From JABDMH01 sp965222645 (GTDB lineage Bacteria; Bacteroidota; Bacteroidia; Chitinophagales; Saprospiraceae), in the NCBI GenBank assembly GCA_965222645.1, contig OZ244968.1, forward strand, positions 2,046,001 through 2,110,000: a stretch of DNA of 64,000 nucleotides, in the 5' to 3' direction. Numbering within the stretch: the first letter of the stretch is position 1; the number at the start of each line of letters is the position of its first letter. Position numbers and translations under genes: made by a program. A model generated the notes under the pieces. The model saw nothing but the letters and a program-made list of their open reading frames with translations. It was not told where the DNA came from and did not search any database. Shown piece by piece: positions 25,127-36,000 of this stretch.

Positions 25127-28100
25127 CTAGAAAGGAGTCGCAACCGGCAACCTAAAAATGCTTAGGTCATCATTGTTTTTTCCGGCCAACAAATGAGGAA
25201 TCCCTGCGATTTCGATCAAAGTGAGTGATTTCACATTTCCCGGTACATTAAGGCAATACTCAGGACATGAGCCCACCTCCAATTTGGTCTCGCCAGATAA
25301 AAGAACCAGACCATGACCTGCATCAAGCCTTGGTGTTTCGACCTCTGTCTCATAAATACAACCGGCAATTATAACGTCATCTGTTCCATCCTCATCGACG
25401 TCACTGAAAACAGCATCGAGCAGAGGAAAACTTTGAGCACGTTGGGGTAATTTTATCATGTCGAAACCTGTATCCCGATTTACCAGGACAACAGAACTAA
25501 ATTCAACGGCAGATCGAGTATATGCATCTCGTAAATTTTCTTCACCATAAACTTCCTCCAAAGTAGAGGACGCAAACGATGCATAGGTTTCAAATTTTTG
25601 AGCGATCATGGGCATCTGCTGCGACGAGCATTCCCTGCCCCTTACAGGCACGTAATTTCCTTTGTATTCGCTACTCAAGACAATGTCGAGCGAACCGGAT
25701 TGGTCAAAATCTGAAGCATAGACCTTAAAGGGTTTTTCTTTGCTTGCCTTGTGCTTTATGTTTTCCCCAATATTTCCCACTAAAAAATCTATTTTCCCAT
25801 CGCTGTTTATGTCACACTTGTGTACTGAAAACCACCATCCCGTCTCATTAATAAATTTTTTATGATTTTCTGGCGTACTAAATGAACCACCATTATTAAT
25901 AAAAAAATGAATTCCCGTCCATTCTCCAACGGCGACAAAATCCATTCTACCGTCCCCATTAATGTCGGTTACTTCCAGATCGTTTATGATTCCCAGATCG
26001 GATAATTCAGGTGCGGCTTTTTGGGTGACGTCGACCAAGGAGCCATTGCGATTTTCCAGGAGATAGGAAGGCGCAGAAATGGGATAAGATTGTGGTACAA
26101 TTCGGTTTCCTATAAGGATATCGTGATCGCCATCACCATCATAGTCGATGACCTCCACGCACTTGCTGCTTACTTTTGATTTTCCAAGATCCGGCACACT
26201 TTTTCTTGAATAAATCCCGGATCCATTATTTACGTAGAGCCGGTTTGCATAAATCATATGTCCCTCTTCTTGTGCATTGCCCCCGGCAACAACGATGAGA
26301 TCGAGATCTTCATCACCTTCCAGATCAAAAAAAACGGCACCGACATCTTCACAAATCTTATCTTTAATAAAAGCAGGTTGCGAAGAACGACTAAATTGAC
26401 CACCTTCACTCTGAAAATAGATAGCAGATTCTTGTCCGGATGCACCGCTGACAAAGAGGTCCTCCAGACCATCTCCATTTACATCCCCGACAGACAATGC
26501 CGGCCCTATGGTTGATTGTTTCTGAGGTAGCAATATTTCTTTTTCAAAGTCATTATAGTCATTCTCCATGTGTCTAAAGTCCAGTCCCATGGCGGCACTG
26601 TTTAGTGTTTTTATTCTCGACTCTGGTCGAATATTTTTGTCGTAATTGGGGTCAATTGCATTTAAATCAGAAAGCAGGTAGGTGTGATTTATTTTTAGAT
26701 CATCAGCCACCAATTTTCTTCCATCCAAAAAATCTATGGTGAAGGCATCAATTTTATCATTATTTCCAAATCCCAGGATGATTTCATTTGGTAAAGACGA
26801 CCTGTATCCTCGCACAGTCCTCACTTCCGTATGCAATTGACCTTTTTCTGTCCAGGCCGTTACCTTAGCAAACTGATTTTCAGCTTTATTATCAAAAATC
26901 AATTTGAGATAATTATTGCCTGTATTCTCTCGCGTCAAATTTTTATAGAGCAGGGCAGGCTGGTCGATATTATTTATTACCAGATCTAGATCACCATCAT
27001 TATCCAGATCTCCTGCAGCTGCTCCATTTGAAAATGTTTCCTGGGAGAGACCCCATTCTTTGCCAATCTCCTCAAAATGCAAATCTCCATCGTTGCGATA
27101 CATGAGATTGGAGAGCGCTTCCGAAGGCATGCTGTTGTAGAGCTCTTTCTTTACTGAAACCGGTACTGCGTTGCCATATTTTCTCCTGACATCAGCAACC
27201 CTCAGCTTAAAATCATTATCCAGCGCATAGCGACGGTATCCATTAGTCACAAAACAGTCTTTGTCACCATCCAGGTCAAAATCCTCTGCAAGTGGAGCCC
27301 AGCTCCAATCTGTTTTTGCCAGGCCCGACATATGTGCCACATTAAAAAAGGCGCCCTTGCCATTATTTATTTGTACCGTATTAAACATATACTGATGCGG
27401 AAAATCCAATTGATCTACCAGGAGGCTAAAATTTTTCACATCCATAGATGCCATCAAGGTCTTTGACCTGTAGTGATCCTTAGATGCCATGTCCAGTACC
27501 AGAATATCCTGATGGGCGTCATTATCCAGATCGGCTATGTCTACGCCCATGCCATAAAACGACATTTGATGCAGCCGGTTCTTTGCCTGATCGACAAACT
27601 TTCCATTTTTGCGATTGATATACAGGTTGTCTGGCAAATAATAATCATTAGCGACATAAATATCCAGCCAGCCATCCTGATTGATGTCTGATACGGCAAG
27701 GCCTAATCCAAAAGTCGGTGCATTTATTCCCGCATCTTTGCTAATACTAAAAAACTTTCCACCCCGGTTTTCATACAGCTGGCTAAAACTTACATCGAAC
27801 TTTCCCGGATTCTCAAAAAGGATCCTGTGAAAAGCTATGGGATCATGACCGTAAAGCTCACTTTCGTTGAGAACGAAACAGTCCAAATCCCCATCGTTAT
27901 CACAGTCAAAAAAAGCAGCTTGCGTACTGATTCCCTGATCATCCAGTCCGTACTCAAGAGCCATTTCTTTAAAAGTCAAGTCCCGTTGATTAATCAACAA
28001 CGTATTCTTTCGTTTTGCCCTTTCGTAAGGACCTCCCTGTGATATGTAGATGTCGAGCCAGCCATCCTGATTTACATCGGCAAGACAAATTCCATTGGAC

Positions 28101-28477
28101 CAATATTTTCCATCATTAATTCCCGATCCGTCAGTTACGTCATTAAACTTGAGACCGCCGCGATTTTCGTAAATCCTATTTTCGACTTGATTTCCCGTGA
28201 AAACAATATCTAAAAGGCCATCATTATTTAAATCCCCAATACCCACGCCACTTCCATTATAGAAATAGTCAAAATCGAGGAGATTTTCCTTAGTGGAAAC
28301 ATCATGAGTGATTTTGTTGGAAAAATCGATTCCAGATGTGTTGATCTCAACAAATCCTGCTCCTTTTCGTCCACTTTGACCGGATTTATCTACATCACAC
28401 GAAAGCAGACTCAGCATGAACACACCTAAAATAAAAACAAGCCGAAAGGAAATTATGCCATAAAAAAAATTTCGCAT
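25127..28477 (-). CDS. FG-GAP/VCBS repeat lipoprotein with ASPIC/UnbV domain
   Basis: A 1116-aa lipoprotein (LGVFMLSLLSCDVDKSG, lipobox Cys27). It holds two blocks of FG-GAP/VCBS beta-propeller repeats with Ca-binding loops such as GDLNNDGLLDIVF, ADVNQDGWLDIYI, GDLDNDGDLDLVI and GDVNGDGLEDLFV. An ASPIC/UnbV domain lies near residues 540-600 (TEVRTVRGYRSSLPNEIILG). Proteins of this layout (CRTAC1-like) occur with SusC/SusD systems and are assumed to bind extracellular ligands. It is the last gene of the minus-strand run from susC, 91 bp after the sulfotransferase. Confidence 0.85.
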   Translation of the reverse strand: MRNFFYGIISFRLVFILGVFMLSLLSCDVDKSGQSGRKGAGFVEINTSGIDFSNKITHDVSTKENLLDFDYFYNGSGVGIGDLNNDGLLDIVFTGNQVENRIYENRGGLKFNDVTDGSGINDGKYWSNGICLADVNQDGWLDIYISQGGPYERAKRKNTLLINQRDLTFKEMALEYGLDDQGISTQAAFFDCDNDGDLDCFVLNESELYGHDPIAFHRILFENPGKFDVSFSQLYENRGGKFFSISKDAGINAPTFGLGLAVSDINQDGWLDIYVANDYYLPDNLYINRKNGKFVDQAKNRLHQMSFYGMGVDIADLDNDAHQDILVLDMASKDHYRSKTLMASMDVKNFSLLVDQLDFPHQYMFNTVQINNGKGAFFNVAHMSGLAKTDWSWAPLAEDFDLDGDKDCFVTNGYRRYALDNDFKLRVADVRRKYGNAVPVSVKKELYNSMPSEALSNLMYRNDGDLHFEEIGKEWGLSQETFSNGAAAGDLDNDGDLDLVINNIDQPALLYKNLTRENTGNNYLKLIFDNKAENQFAKVTAWTEKGQLHTEVRTVRGYRSSLPNEIILGFGNNDKIDAFTIDFLDGRKLVADDLKINHTYLLSDLNAIDPNYDKNIRPESRIKTLNSAAMGLDFRHMENDYNDFEKEILLPQKQSTIGPALSVGDVNGDGLEDLFVSGASGQESAIYFQSEGGQFSRSSQPAFIKDKICEDVGAVFFDLEGDEDLDLIVVAGGNAQEEGHMIYANRLYVNNGSGIYSRKSVPDLGKSKVSSKCVEVIDYDGDGDHDILIGNRIVPQSYPISAPSYLLENRNGSLVDVTQKAAPELSDLGIINDLEVTDINGDGRMDFVAVGEWTGIHFFINNGGSFSTPENHKKFINETGWWFSVHKCDINSDGKIDFLVGNIGENIKHKASKEKPFKVYASDFDQSGSLDIVLSSEYKGNYVPVRGRECSSQQMPMIAQKFETYASFASSTLEEVYGEENLRDAYTRSAVEFSSVVLVNRDTGFDMIKLPQRAQSFPLLDAVFSDVDEDGTDDVIIAGCIYETEVETPRLDAGHGLVLLSGETKLEVGSCPEYCLNVPGNVKSLTLIEIAGIPHLLAGKNNDDLSIFRLPVATPF

Positions 28478-28568
28478 GAGTCCTATTATAATTCTTCTAC
28501 AAAATATGAAATCGGTTAGATTTTAAATTCAGCTTTGGGGATAAAATGTCTACCATTTCTGCTCACGA

Positions 28569-30239
28569 TCAGTATTTTATAATTTTAAATAGTCCCCTTA
28601 CATGACTCATCTTCAGGAAGTACATTCCTGGCCGCAGATCCCGGAGATCGATCGCATCACCCGGTTGTCGAACCTCAAATTGGTTAATTCTCCGGCCGTC
28701 TTTATGATATACCTCAACAAATTCTATATCACCTGGATATGTTGTATTGAAATAGATCCAATCATGAGCCGGGTTGGGGTACAGAGAGACCTCATGAGTT
28801 GATAGAGAATTTACACCGGTGAGCTGGCGATCACAAAAGGATACATCCGGATCCAGCTCCAGGTAATCACCAAGTACCAAATTCTTATCGTGAAAAGCCG
28901 GATAATCGAGACTATATCGTCTCATTCGAAAGGTCGAATTGCTATTGATTTGCAGGGTATCTCCCTGTCGTACCGGCTGCCCTGCCCTCAGTGGAATCAC
29001 ATATTCCCAGACGACCTCGCCAGTCGGGGCAAGCTCATAGGCAAAACCCCATCTTCCGGACAAAGCCAACGCATTGCCATTAGGCAGTAATTGGGCACTG
29101 GAAAGGCTATTCGAAGAAGCCATTTGGATGCGTTGCGGATGCACCAGCCGGCCGCCTAAGTCAGAAGATTGAATACCCGGACTAGAGTAATTGAAAGTAA
29201 TAGAATCCGGGCTGGCTACTAGCCAATCAATACTAGAAATCCCGGAAGGCAGTCGATTGTTAAATAGGACGATCTTACCAAAATCCTCTTCTCCAAATGA
29301 GGACGATGGATTCACCCAGTGGGCATCATGCTGGAAAAACAACATTTGGTCGCTTTGCCCGCCCTGGCCAAAAGCAGCTGGGTTGCCCCATCGAAATAGT
29401 AAATCCCCTCCACTTCCGGCCTTCCCGCCACTATGACCTTTTGCTTCCTCACTTGTAGTACCGTGGTCAATGATCCAGATTTCATTGAAATGTGCCACAC
29501 TGAGCATGATTTGATCCAGCACCGGATTATAGTCAATGGCATTGATATGCAGCCAATCCGGATGACCTGCCTGTGGGTAATTTAGATCGATAAGTCGAGG
29601 ATGCATAGCCGGACTGCCATAGGATAATTGGTCGCGATCAAAATCCTGAATTAAATGATCCCAAACATGCCATTCCCAGACAATACTGTCCAAAAATGGA
29701 TTCCATTCAAATATTGCCTCACCCCAGAGGACGTCATTGTCGAGGAGTGAAGGATTTCTTCCCGCCTCAATGGCCTCATTCCGTGACTTTACCTCCCATA
29801 CCAAAAGGAGAATATTGCCATTGGTCATGGGTGCCACGTCGTGATGCAACCTAAACAGGGAGTCGTTCAGTGTGTAGCTATGCAGTATTTTATTTTCCCA
29901 CGAACGGATTTCAACCGTTTCCCCTGCTCCGCCTGCCCAGATCGGATCAAAAATTGCGGATGATGAGCGGCGTTTACAGACAGCGAGATTGCCGTTGTCG
30001 AGTAAGTAAGCTGCATTCCCTGGCACGACACTGCGTTCGTCCGACCAGCTATGCACGATCTGACCACATTCGTTGAGAAGATAGACATCTGATTGATTAC
30101 TTGGAAAAATCAGATTGAGCCCGGGACTTATTTTGTCCTTCTCCAGAGTGATCAGGCCCACCGTGTTTTGCGCATTTGCAGATAGGCAGAACGGGAGTGT
30201 GAAAGTCACAAGGAAAAGGTTCCTAAATAAAAACTTCAT
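28569..30239 (-). CDS. Aryl-sulfotransferase-like secreted protein with T9SS sorting domain
   Basis: 556 aa: signal peptide 1-23 (ending SANAQ), then an aryl-sulfate sulfotransferase (ASST/arylsulfotransferase) type propeller. Supporting segments are GNAAYLLDNGNLAVCKRRSS, FRLHHDVAPMTNGNILLLVW (candidate active-site His pair), HPDWLHINAIDYNPVLDQIM and FFQHDAHWVNPSS. The C-terminal 75 residues form a type IX secretion sorting domain (VSLYPNPAHDWIYFNTTYPG ... GMYFLKMSH). It is therefore expected on the cell surface or outside. ASST enzymes move sulfate between phenols; the substrate and activity here are inference. A stem-loop separates it from the upstream lipoprotein. Confidence 0.8.
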   Translation of the reverse strand: MKFLFRNLFLVTFTLPFCLSANAQNTVGLITLEKDKISPGLNLIFPSNQSDVYLLNECGQIVHSWSDERSVVPGNAAYLLDNGNLAVCKRRSSSAIFDPIWAGGAGETVEIRSWENKILHSYTLNDSLFRLHHDVAPMTNGNILLLVWEVKSRNEAIEAGRNPSLLDNDVLWGEAIFEWNPFLDSIVWEWHVWDHLIQDFDRDQLSYGSPAMHPRLIDLNYPQAGHPDWLHINAIDYNPVLDQIMLSVAHFNEIWIIDHGTTSEEAKGHSGGKAGSGGDLLFRWGNPAAFGQGGQSDQMLFFQHDAHWVNPSSSFGEEDFGKIVLFNNRLPSGISSIDWLVASPDSITFNYSSPGIQSSDLGGRLVHPQRIQMASSNSLSSAQLLPNGNALALSGRWGFAYELAPTGEVVWEYVIPLRAGQPVRQGDTLQINSNSTFRMRRYSLDYPAFHDKNLVLGDYLELDPDVSFCDRQLTGVNSLSTHEVSLYPNPAHDWIYFNTTYPGDIEFVEVYHKDGRRINQFEVRQPGDAIDLRDLRPGMYFLKMSHVRGLFKIIKY

Positions 30240-30261
30240 GATTGGGTAAAGACTAAAAAGT

Positions 30262-30292
30262 AAAGGCCATGCTACAACCGAGCATGGCCTTT
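30262..30292 (-). terminator. Intrinsic terminator/attenuator hairpin between lipoprotein and sulfotransferase genes
   Basis: A 12-bp perfect stem AAAGGCCATGCT/AGCATGGCCTTT with a 7-base loop is followed on the minus strand by ACTTTTTAG. The sulfotransferase ATG is only 22 bases further on, leaving no room for a new promoter. The hairpin therefore probably reduces rather than stops read-through. Confidence 0.75.
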
Positions 30293-30322
30293 CTTTCTTA
30301 TTATCCCGTATAACAGGATTTT

Positions 30323-31255
30323 CTACTCTTTCAATGTAAACGGTACACCTCCTGGGAAAGTGATCACCGTATTACCCGCCTCGTCGTATGTATTTGACCA
30401 ATTAATGGTCCAATTTTCACCATCTATTGATGAATCATACGTCCATGTATCGCCAAAGCTATCTGTAAAACCGGTAAAATCTACGACGGCACAAACCTCA
30501 TCAAAGGTAAGACCGGGCTGATCCGCTGTACCGCCATAACAAGGCCCATAGGCCCCAAAAGACCAGTCGCTGAAATAGTATACGCCACCACCCTTCGCTA
30601 CGATTTCGACTTCACCTGTCAAAGGTGTTCCATCCCACTCCGGACACCAGACGGCAGTCGTCGTATAGGCATATGTACCTGTTAGATCTGAAGGACAATT
30701 GGCAGGCAAAGTAAAATTAAAATGCCCTTGAAAAGCTGGCCCTACCACGGTGGCAGAAGAGTTCGTCTGTGAGAATTGCCGGCCATCGGTCAAAATAATC
30801 CTACCGACAAAGTTGAAGTTGTCTCCTGCCAGTACATCATCTGCGGAGACTCCGGCAGCACTTAGAGCATCCGCCGCATTAATGGTAATTGTAGGCGCTT
30901 TCAAATATCCATTTTCTCCCATGCTAAAGTCGCTTGAAGAAAATTTTAAGTATTCCACAGGGCCGGCACTTTTGTCCCCATTATCGGGATTGTTGTCATC
31001 AAAGACCAGGTCCAGGACATATTCTGCTACAAGTGTGCCTCCCTCGATATCCACGAACTCAATGTTGTATGTATAGCTCGATCCGGAGATATCGAAGAGA
31101 TTGATCAACTTATCTGTTTCATCGATCAGTCGCGGATATGCTCCTTTCTCAACAGAATCGAGGACCACCAATGGTAGCCTTTCATCATCTTCACAACCGA
31201 ATGCGAAAACAAGTAGGGCAGCCATTATGATTATAAACTTATTATTATTTTTCAT
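30323..31255 (-). CDS. SusCD-associated surface lipoprotein of unknown function
   Basis: About 310 aa from the ATG at 31255 (MKNNNKFIIIMAALLVFAFG, then Cys). An upstream ATG (31282) would add nine residues before the signal and is less likely. The lipobox is VFAFGC, followed by EDDERLP. The body is beta-rich with a repeated Gly/Asp/Thr pattern and a C-terminal half containing CPSDLTGTYAYTTTAVWCPE and LTFDEVCAVVDFTGFTDSFG. It lies 27 bp after susD, the position of SusE/F-like glycan-binding lipoproteins. I do not recognise a named domain. It probably binds the imported ligand at the surface. Confidence 0.7.
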   Translation of the reverse strand: MKNNNKFIIIMAALLVFAFGCEDDERLPLVVLDSVEKGAYPRLIDETDKLINLFDISGSSYTYNIEFVDIEGGTLVAEYVLDLVFDDNNPDNGDKSAGPVEYLKFSSSDFSMGENGYLKAPTITINAADALSAAGVSADDVLAGDNFNFVGRIILTDGRQFSQTNSSATVVGPAFQGHFNFTLPANCPSDLTGTYAYTTTAVWCPEWDGTPLTGEVEIVAKGGGVYYFSDWSFGAYGPCYGGTADQPGLTFDEVCAVVDFTGFTDSFGDTWTYDSSIDGENWTINWSNTYDEAGNTVITFPGGVPFTLKE

Positions 31256-31282
31256 GATATATTCAGTTTTAGTGTAGATCAA

Positions 31283-32986
31283 TTAATAAAGGTCAATTGA
31301 TCCATCATCCCAAAATACACGATCACCCAATGTCTTTTGAGTTGAATTGGCATTACGTGTTACATGAATAGCAGGTAAGAGGAACGTCCTTGGAAATTGC
31401 CCATAAGCAGACTCTAAAGCCGGCTGGATATTGTTGGGCTTTCCAGTCCTGCGATATAGATTATATGCCTCGATACCATTGCCCCAGGAGGCGATCATCT
31501 GCTCCTTGGTCACCAAATCGAGTTTGCCATCATCATCAGCAGCATCGTACAATGCTAGCACCTCCCCCACATACCTCTCGATGTCATCATCATCAGTACC
31601 GTACAATTCCTTGGCTGTTCCTTCACCATCTCTCACCATCACACTTCGTGACATGGTGCTCGGCACGAGACTTTCGAAGCCTACTACTTTGGCAATTGAT
31701 TTGCGTATGGCGCTCTCCAGCAAAGCCCTGGCATCGTCGTTAGTTCCCAAAGTCAATGCGGCCTCCGCCCGAAGCAGATCTACTGTTGGCGATATCATGA
31801 TCGGCCAAATACCCTGACCAAGACCACCGGTAGTTCCGGATTCTCTGGTGTCATCAAAAGTATCATCATCAAACTGGCCTCCACCCGGGTACAGACCGTA
31901 CGATGTGCGAATCGGGCCATCCGGAGGAATTCCGTCGGGATTCAAATGATCCCTTCCGGAATATCCGGTACCAGGGATCACACAATATGGTACATTCGGA
32001 CTTGTGGCTTCCCAATGCGCAGGTTTGGACGCTTGATCCGGGAAGATCGAAAAATGACAGGAGTAAGTAGTTTGATCTTGATTTTCAGAATCATCGACTT
32101 TGCGATAAAAGTAATAGCGAATGCGTGGATCTGTAATGGTCACCCCATCTGCATTTACTTTATCTCCGGCTAGCAACCACATATAATATGTAGATAAATA
32201 CGCACCGTCGCCGGCCTCATAGTGAGACTGGTAGAATGGGTGCCTGGATACCGGATTGCTTCGTTTATTGCCATACTTAAACTCGAAATCGTCACCAGCC
32301 TCTGATATGATATTACCTCCGCTGATCAGGGAATTTATGGTCCCCGCATCTTTCTTGTTTAGTGCTGCTTTCAGCTTAAGTGTGTTGGCAAATTTGATCC
32401 ATTTATCAGGATCGGCATTGTAAAAACCCTCATAGTCGGGAGCCAATATATTGCCTCCAGTCAGTTGACTGATCGCTTCATCCAGAAGGGACAAAGCTGC
32501 ATCATATATCTGGCTTCCCTCATCGGGCCCAGGAGATATGACTTCGGTACCCTGCAGCGCTTGCGAATTAGGTACACTGCCAAAAATATCAACTAAAGTA
32601 ATCAAGGTGTAAGCCTTCATAATCTTGGCGGTACCCGCATGTAGATCAAATCCCTTTTCCTCTGCAATAGCTAAAAGGGCATCAATGTCCGGAAACAGGT
32701 CGGAATACGCATTAGTCCAGAGAAGATCGTACGTCTCTGCGGCTGCGTAATCTTCATAAGTTCCCGATCCGGCATGATACATTCTAGCCAATCCACCGGC
32801 AGGACCTTGAGTTCTCCAATAGACATTTCGAAAGCTCAACTGTACACTGTTGTACAGGTCATTTAAGCTGGCATTTTCAGGTGTCACTTCATTGGGATTC
32901 TCCAGCAAATCCAAATCTGTGTTGTCACATGCTGTACCCAGTGATAGCACCAAAAAAACCAATAATATTTTATTTAGAATCTTCAT
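31283..32986 (-). CDS. SusD/RagB-family nutrient-binding lipoprotein
   Basis: A 567-aa lipoprotein with lipobox LSLGTACDNTDLD (Cys20) and the SusD-like (SusD_2 type) helical architecture. Segments include LNDLYNSVQLSFRNVYWRTQ, AYTLITLVDIFGSVPNSQAL and a C-terminal AYNLYRRTGKPNNIQPALES. SusD proteins cap the SusC barrel and hand ligand into it. It lies 45 bp downstream of susC. Ligand class (glycan or peptide) cannot be read from sequence; the neighbouring sulfotransferase hints at sulfated or phenolic material. Confidence 0.93.
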   Translation of the reverse strand: MKILNKILLVFLVLSLGTACDNTDLDLLENPNEVTPENASLNDLYNSVQLSFRNVYWRTQGPAGGLARMYHAGSGTYEDYAAAETYDLLWTNAYSDLFPDIDALLAIAEEKGFDLHAGTAKIMKAYTLITLVDIFGSVPNSQALQGTEVISPGPDEGSQIYDAALSLLDEAISQLTGGNILAPDYEGFYNADPDKWIKFANTLKLKAALNKKDAGTINSLISGGNIISEAGDDFEFKYGNKRSNPVSRHPFYQSHYEAGDGAYLSTYYMWLLAGDKVNADGVTITDPRIRYYFYRKVDDSENQDQTTYSCHFSIFPDQASKPAHWEATSPNVPYCVIPGTGYSGRDHLNPDGIPPDGPIRTSYGLYPGGGQFDDDTFDDTRESGTTGGLGQGIWPIMISPTVDLLRAEAALTLGTNDDARALLESAIRKSIAKVVGFESLVPSTMSRSVMVRDGEGTAKELYGTDDDDIERYVGEVLALYDAADDDGKLDLVTKEQMIASWGNGIEAYNLYRRTGKPNNIQPALESAYGQFPRTFLLPAIHVTRNANSTQKTLGDRVFWDDGSIDLY

Positions 32987-33031
32987 TTTTTTCAGTTTAG
33001 TCTGTGAAATATATTACGATTCATCACTAGC

Positions 33032-36000
33032 TTAGAATGTAGCATTTAGCGTCACCCCATACTTCCTTGCAGTAGGTGCCGTCCTAAAATCTAAGCCTCG
33101 TCCATTTCCGACACCTGTGCTAATGATCTCCGGATCGAAATTCATTCCCTTCGGAATATTCGGTGCCCGATACCACATATTTTCTCCTGATACGGTAATA
33201 CCTAAACGACCAAACGGAGTCCGAGCCAGGATTTTCTCCGGCAAGGAGTACGCCAAAGAAACCTGACGCAATCGAAGAACGGTGCCATCCAAAATGGCTC
33301 CCTCATCGGTAAAGAATGTGGCAAAAGCCTCATCACCGACATAAACTTGCTTATCGTTAGGTGTACCATCGGAGTTTACCCCGTTCGGTAAAATAATCGG
33401 CACTGACCGGTCAAAGTCGGAATCCACGGTATTACCACGAGCCAGCATAGCTCCTACTGTTGAGGAATACAATTGACCTCCGTGTATATATTGCCACTGA
33501 AATCCAAAACTAAATCCTCCTATAGTCAGGTTGTTTATCCAGTTTGCAGTGAATTCGGGATTGGGATCACCAATCACACCAAATCCTTCTTGGACGTAGC
33601 CTCCCTGACCATCAACAAAGATCCGGCCCTGGTCATCTTTCTTAAAGGTTTCTCCATAAATCGCTCCGAATGGCTCTCCGGCAATGGCATAATTCCCAAG
33701 CGGTGATCCACCACCAAAAGGATTACCGGCAACAAAGACGCGCTCGATGCCCTCAAAGATCGAATTGACTTCGGAAATGTTCTTTGTGTAATTCAATGTA
33801 AAATCCCACTGAAGGTTACCCCTTGACACGGGAGTGAAGTCAAGGCCCAGTTCCACTCCCCGGTTTTCCACCTCTGCTGCATTGACTGTGGTTACCGTGT
33901 ACCCCGTTGCAGGATCCAGTGGAAGATTGATGATCAAGTCCTGAGATGTTTTCTGATAGAGTGACAGATCTATACCCACTCGATTATTGAGAAGTCTTGC
34001 TTCAATACCTCCCTCATACTCGACAAAGAGCTCGTGCGTTAAGTTGCGGTTACCCAAAAAGTTAGCCACAGCATTTGTATTCAAAATTTGACCACTGCTT
34101 GTCACAAACTCATTGGTCTCGGTATCAAGTACACTTCTCGTAGAATAGGGATCCGGATATCCAGCTGAAGTACCATATCCAAGTCGAAGCTTCAGGTAAT
34201 TGAGGAATGAATTGTTCTGCAGTCCTCCAAAGGCCTCGGTAGGCACAAAGGATACACTGGCAGAAGGATAAAATACGGAGTTGTTTTCCTTTTCTAGTGT
34301 AGAAGTCCAGTCATTACGGGCCTGCAGGTTTAAGTACAGAAAGTTCTTAAAGCCCAATGTCGCTGTTCCGAAGACACCGATGGTGTTTTCTGCGCTCCGC
34401 CCGGAAAAAGAATTGTGCTCGATGAAGTTCCCGTGATTGACGAGGCCATATACGAACTGAATGTCGGAAAATGTACCAACACCATTCCTGGTCTCTCTCC
34501 GAAGATTTGCTCCAACAACTCCATCAATACTCCAACTGGGAGAGAGTTGGAAGTCATAGAGTACATTAGCTAATTGATCCGTAATCCGGTTTATCTGCGT
34601 AAAGGAGTTCATCTCTCCATCCGGAAGACGAGCACCTCCCCGGTTGATATACCGGACATTTTCCTGATCATAACGGTCGATCCCGAGCCGATACAACAAT
34701 GTGAGATTATCTGTCAAATCATACGATAACTCGGTGGTCCCAAAAAACCGCTGAATCTGCTCGGTCTGACCCGTATTATTCAACGTCCACCTGGGATTTT
34801 GAATCGGTGATCCCCTTCGATAGTACACGTTACTTCCGTCAATGGGTGATTGATAAGGAAGATTCATCAAATCGACCGAGCGTGGAGTAAATAATAGTGC
34901 TCCAAATAATCCGTTACCATCTCCTCCAAATCCAGTACCCGTCAAGGGAGTTTCCCGGTCAGTAGCTACATAATTGAAGGTGGCTCTCAGTCGAAGACCG
35001 CTGGTAAGCGTTGTTTGTGCCCCCAGTCCAAAATTGTGCTTATCCAGGTAGTTAGACCGTGCGTCGTTATTTCGGGCGTCCTTACGGGGAGTGAATCCCT
35101 CTTCCGTAAGAAATGAATACGTAGCTGAAACTGATCCCACAGCTCCCAACTTACTTTGAATCGACACCGATGTGTTCGAAGAAAGACCCGGCTCAAAGAA
35201 ATTCTCAACACTTTCATAAGGTTGATATATGTACTCGGCCCCGGCGTACTCCGGAAAATCATCAGCATATTGTCCCTGATCGTAGGGATGTGTAATCAAC
35301 ACTTGTCCGTTCTTTTCTCCCTTATAGTCAGAACCGTATGAACTTGGCCTGAGATCGTCAAAGGCAGCTCCCCAGTTTGAGAAGAACCACCCGAAACCGG
35401 CGTTAAAGCCGTTACCATATGTATTTTGATAATCGGGAAGGTTGGCAATTTCGGACTGAAACAATCCCTGTGTCACACTGATCTCCATCTTCTTGTTGGC
35501 GTCGATATCTGATCCGTTCTTTGTCGTCACCAGTACCACACCATTGCGACCTGCTTCACCATATAGTACGGTAGCAGATAGTCCCTTAAGGATTGAGATT
35601 TCTTCAATGTTATTTGGATCAAGGTCGAGAAACCGGGATGATGCAGTAGCAGATCCCGAATTAAAACCCTGATTGCCTGTATTTGCAGAGGTATTAAATG
35701 GTACCCCATCCACTACAAAAAGGGGCTGGTTGGATCCGGTAATCGTGGAATATCCCCGGATAATTACATTGGTACCCGATCCGGCAAGACCAGAAGTCTG
35801 CGTAATGTCGACACCGGTAGCCTTACCCCGGAGCATCCTCGCTACATCTGTTTCCTGACGCGCTGTGAGTTCCTTGGTGCCAATGGTGGCCACACCGTAA
35901 CCCAGCGCCTTCTTTTCTTTCTTGATACCCAAACCCGTGACCACAACCTCACCAAGGTCAATACCCTCTTCAAGGACGACGTCAACGACATCTGATGTAC

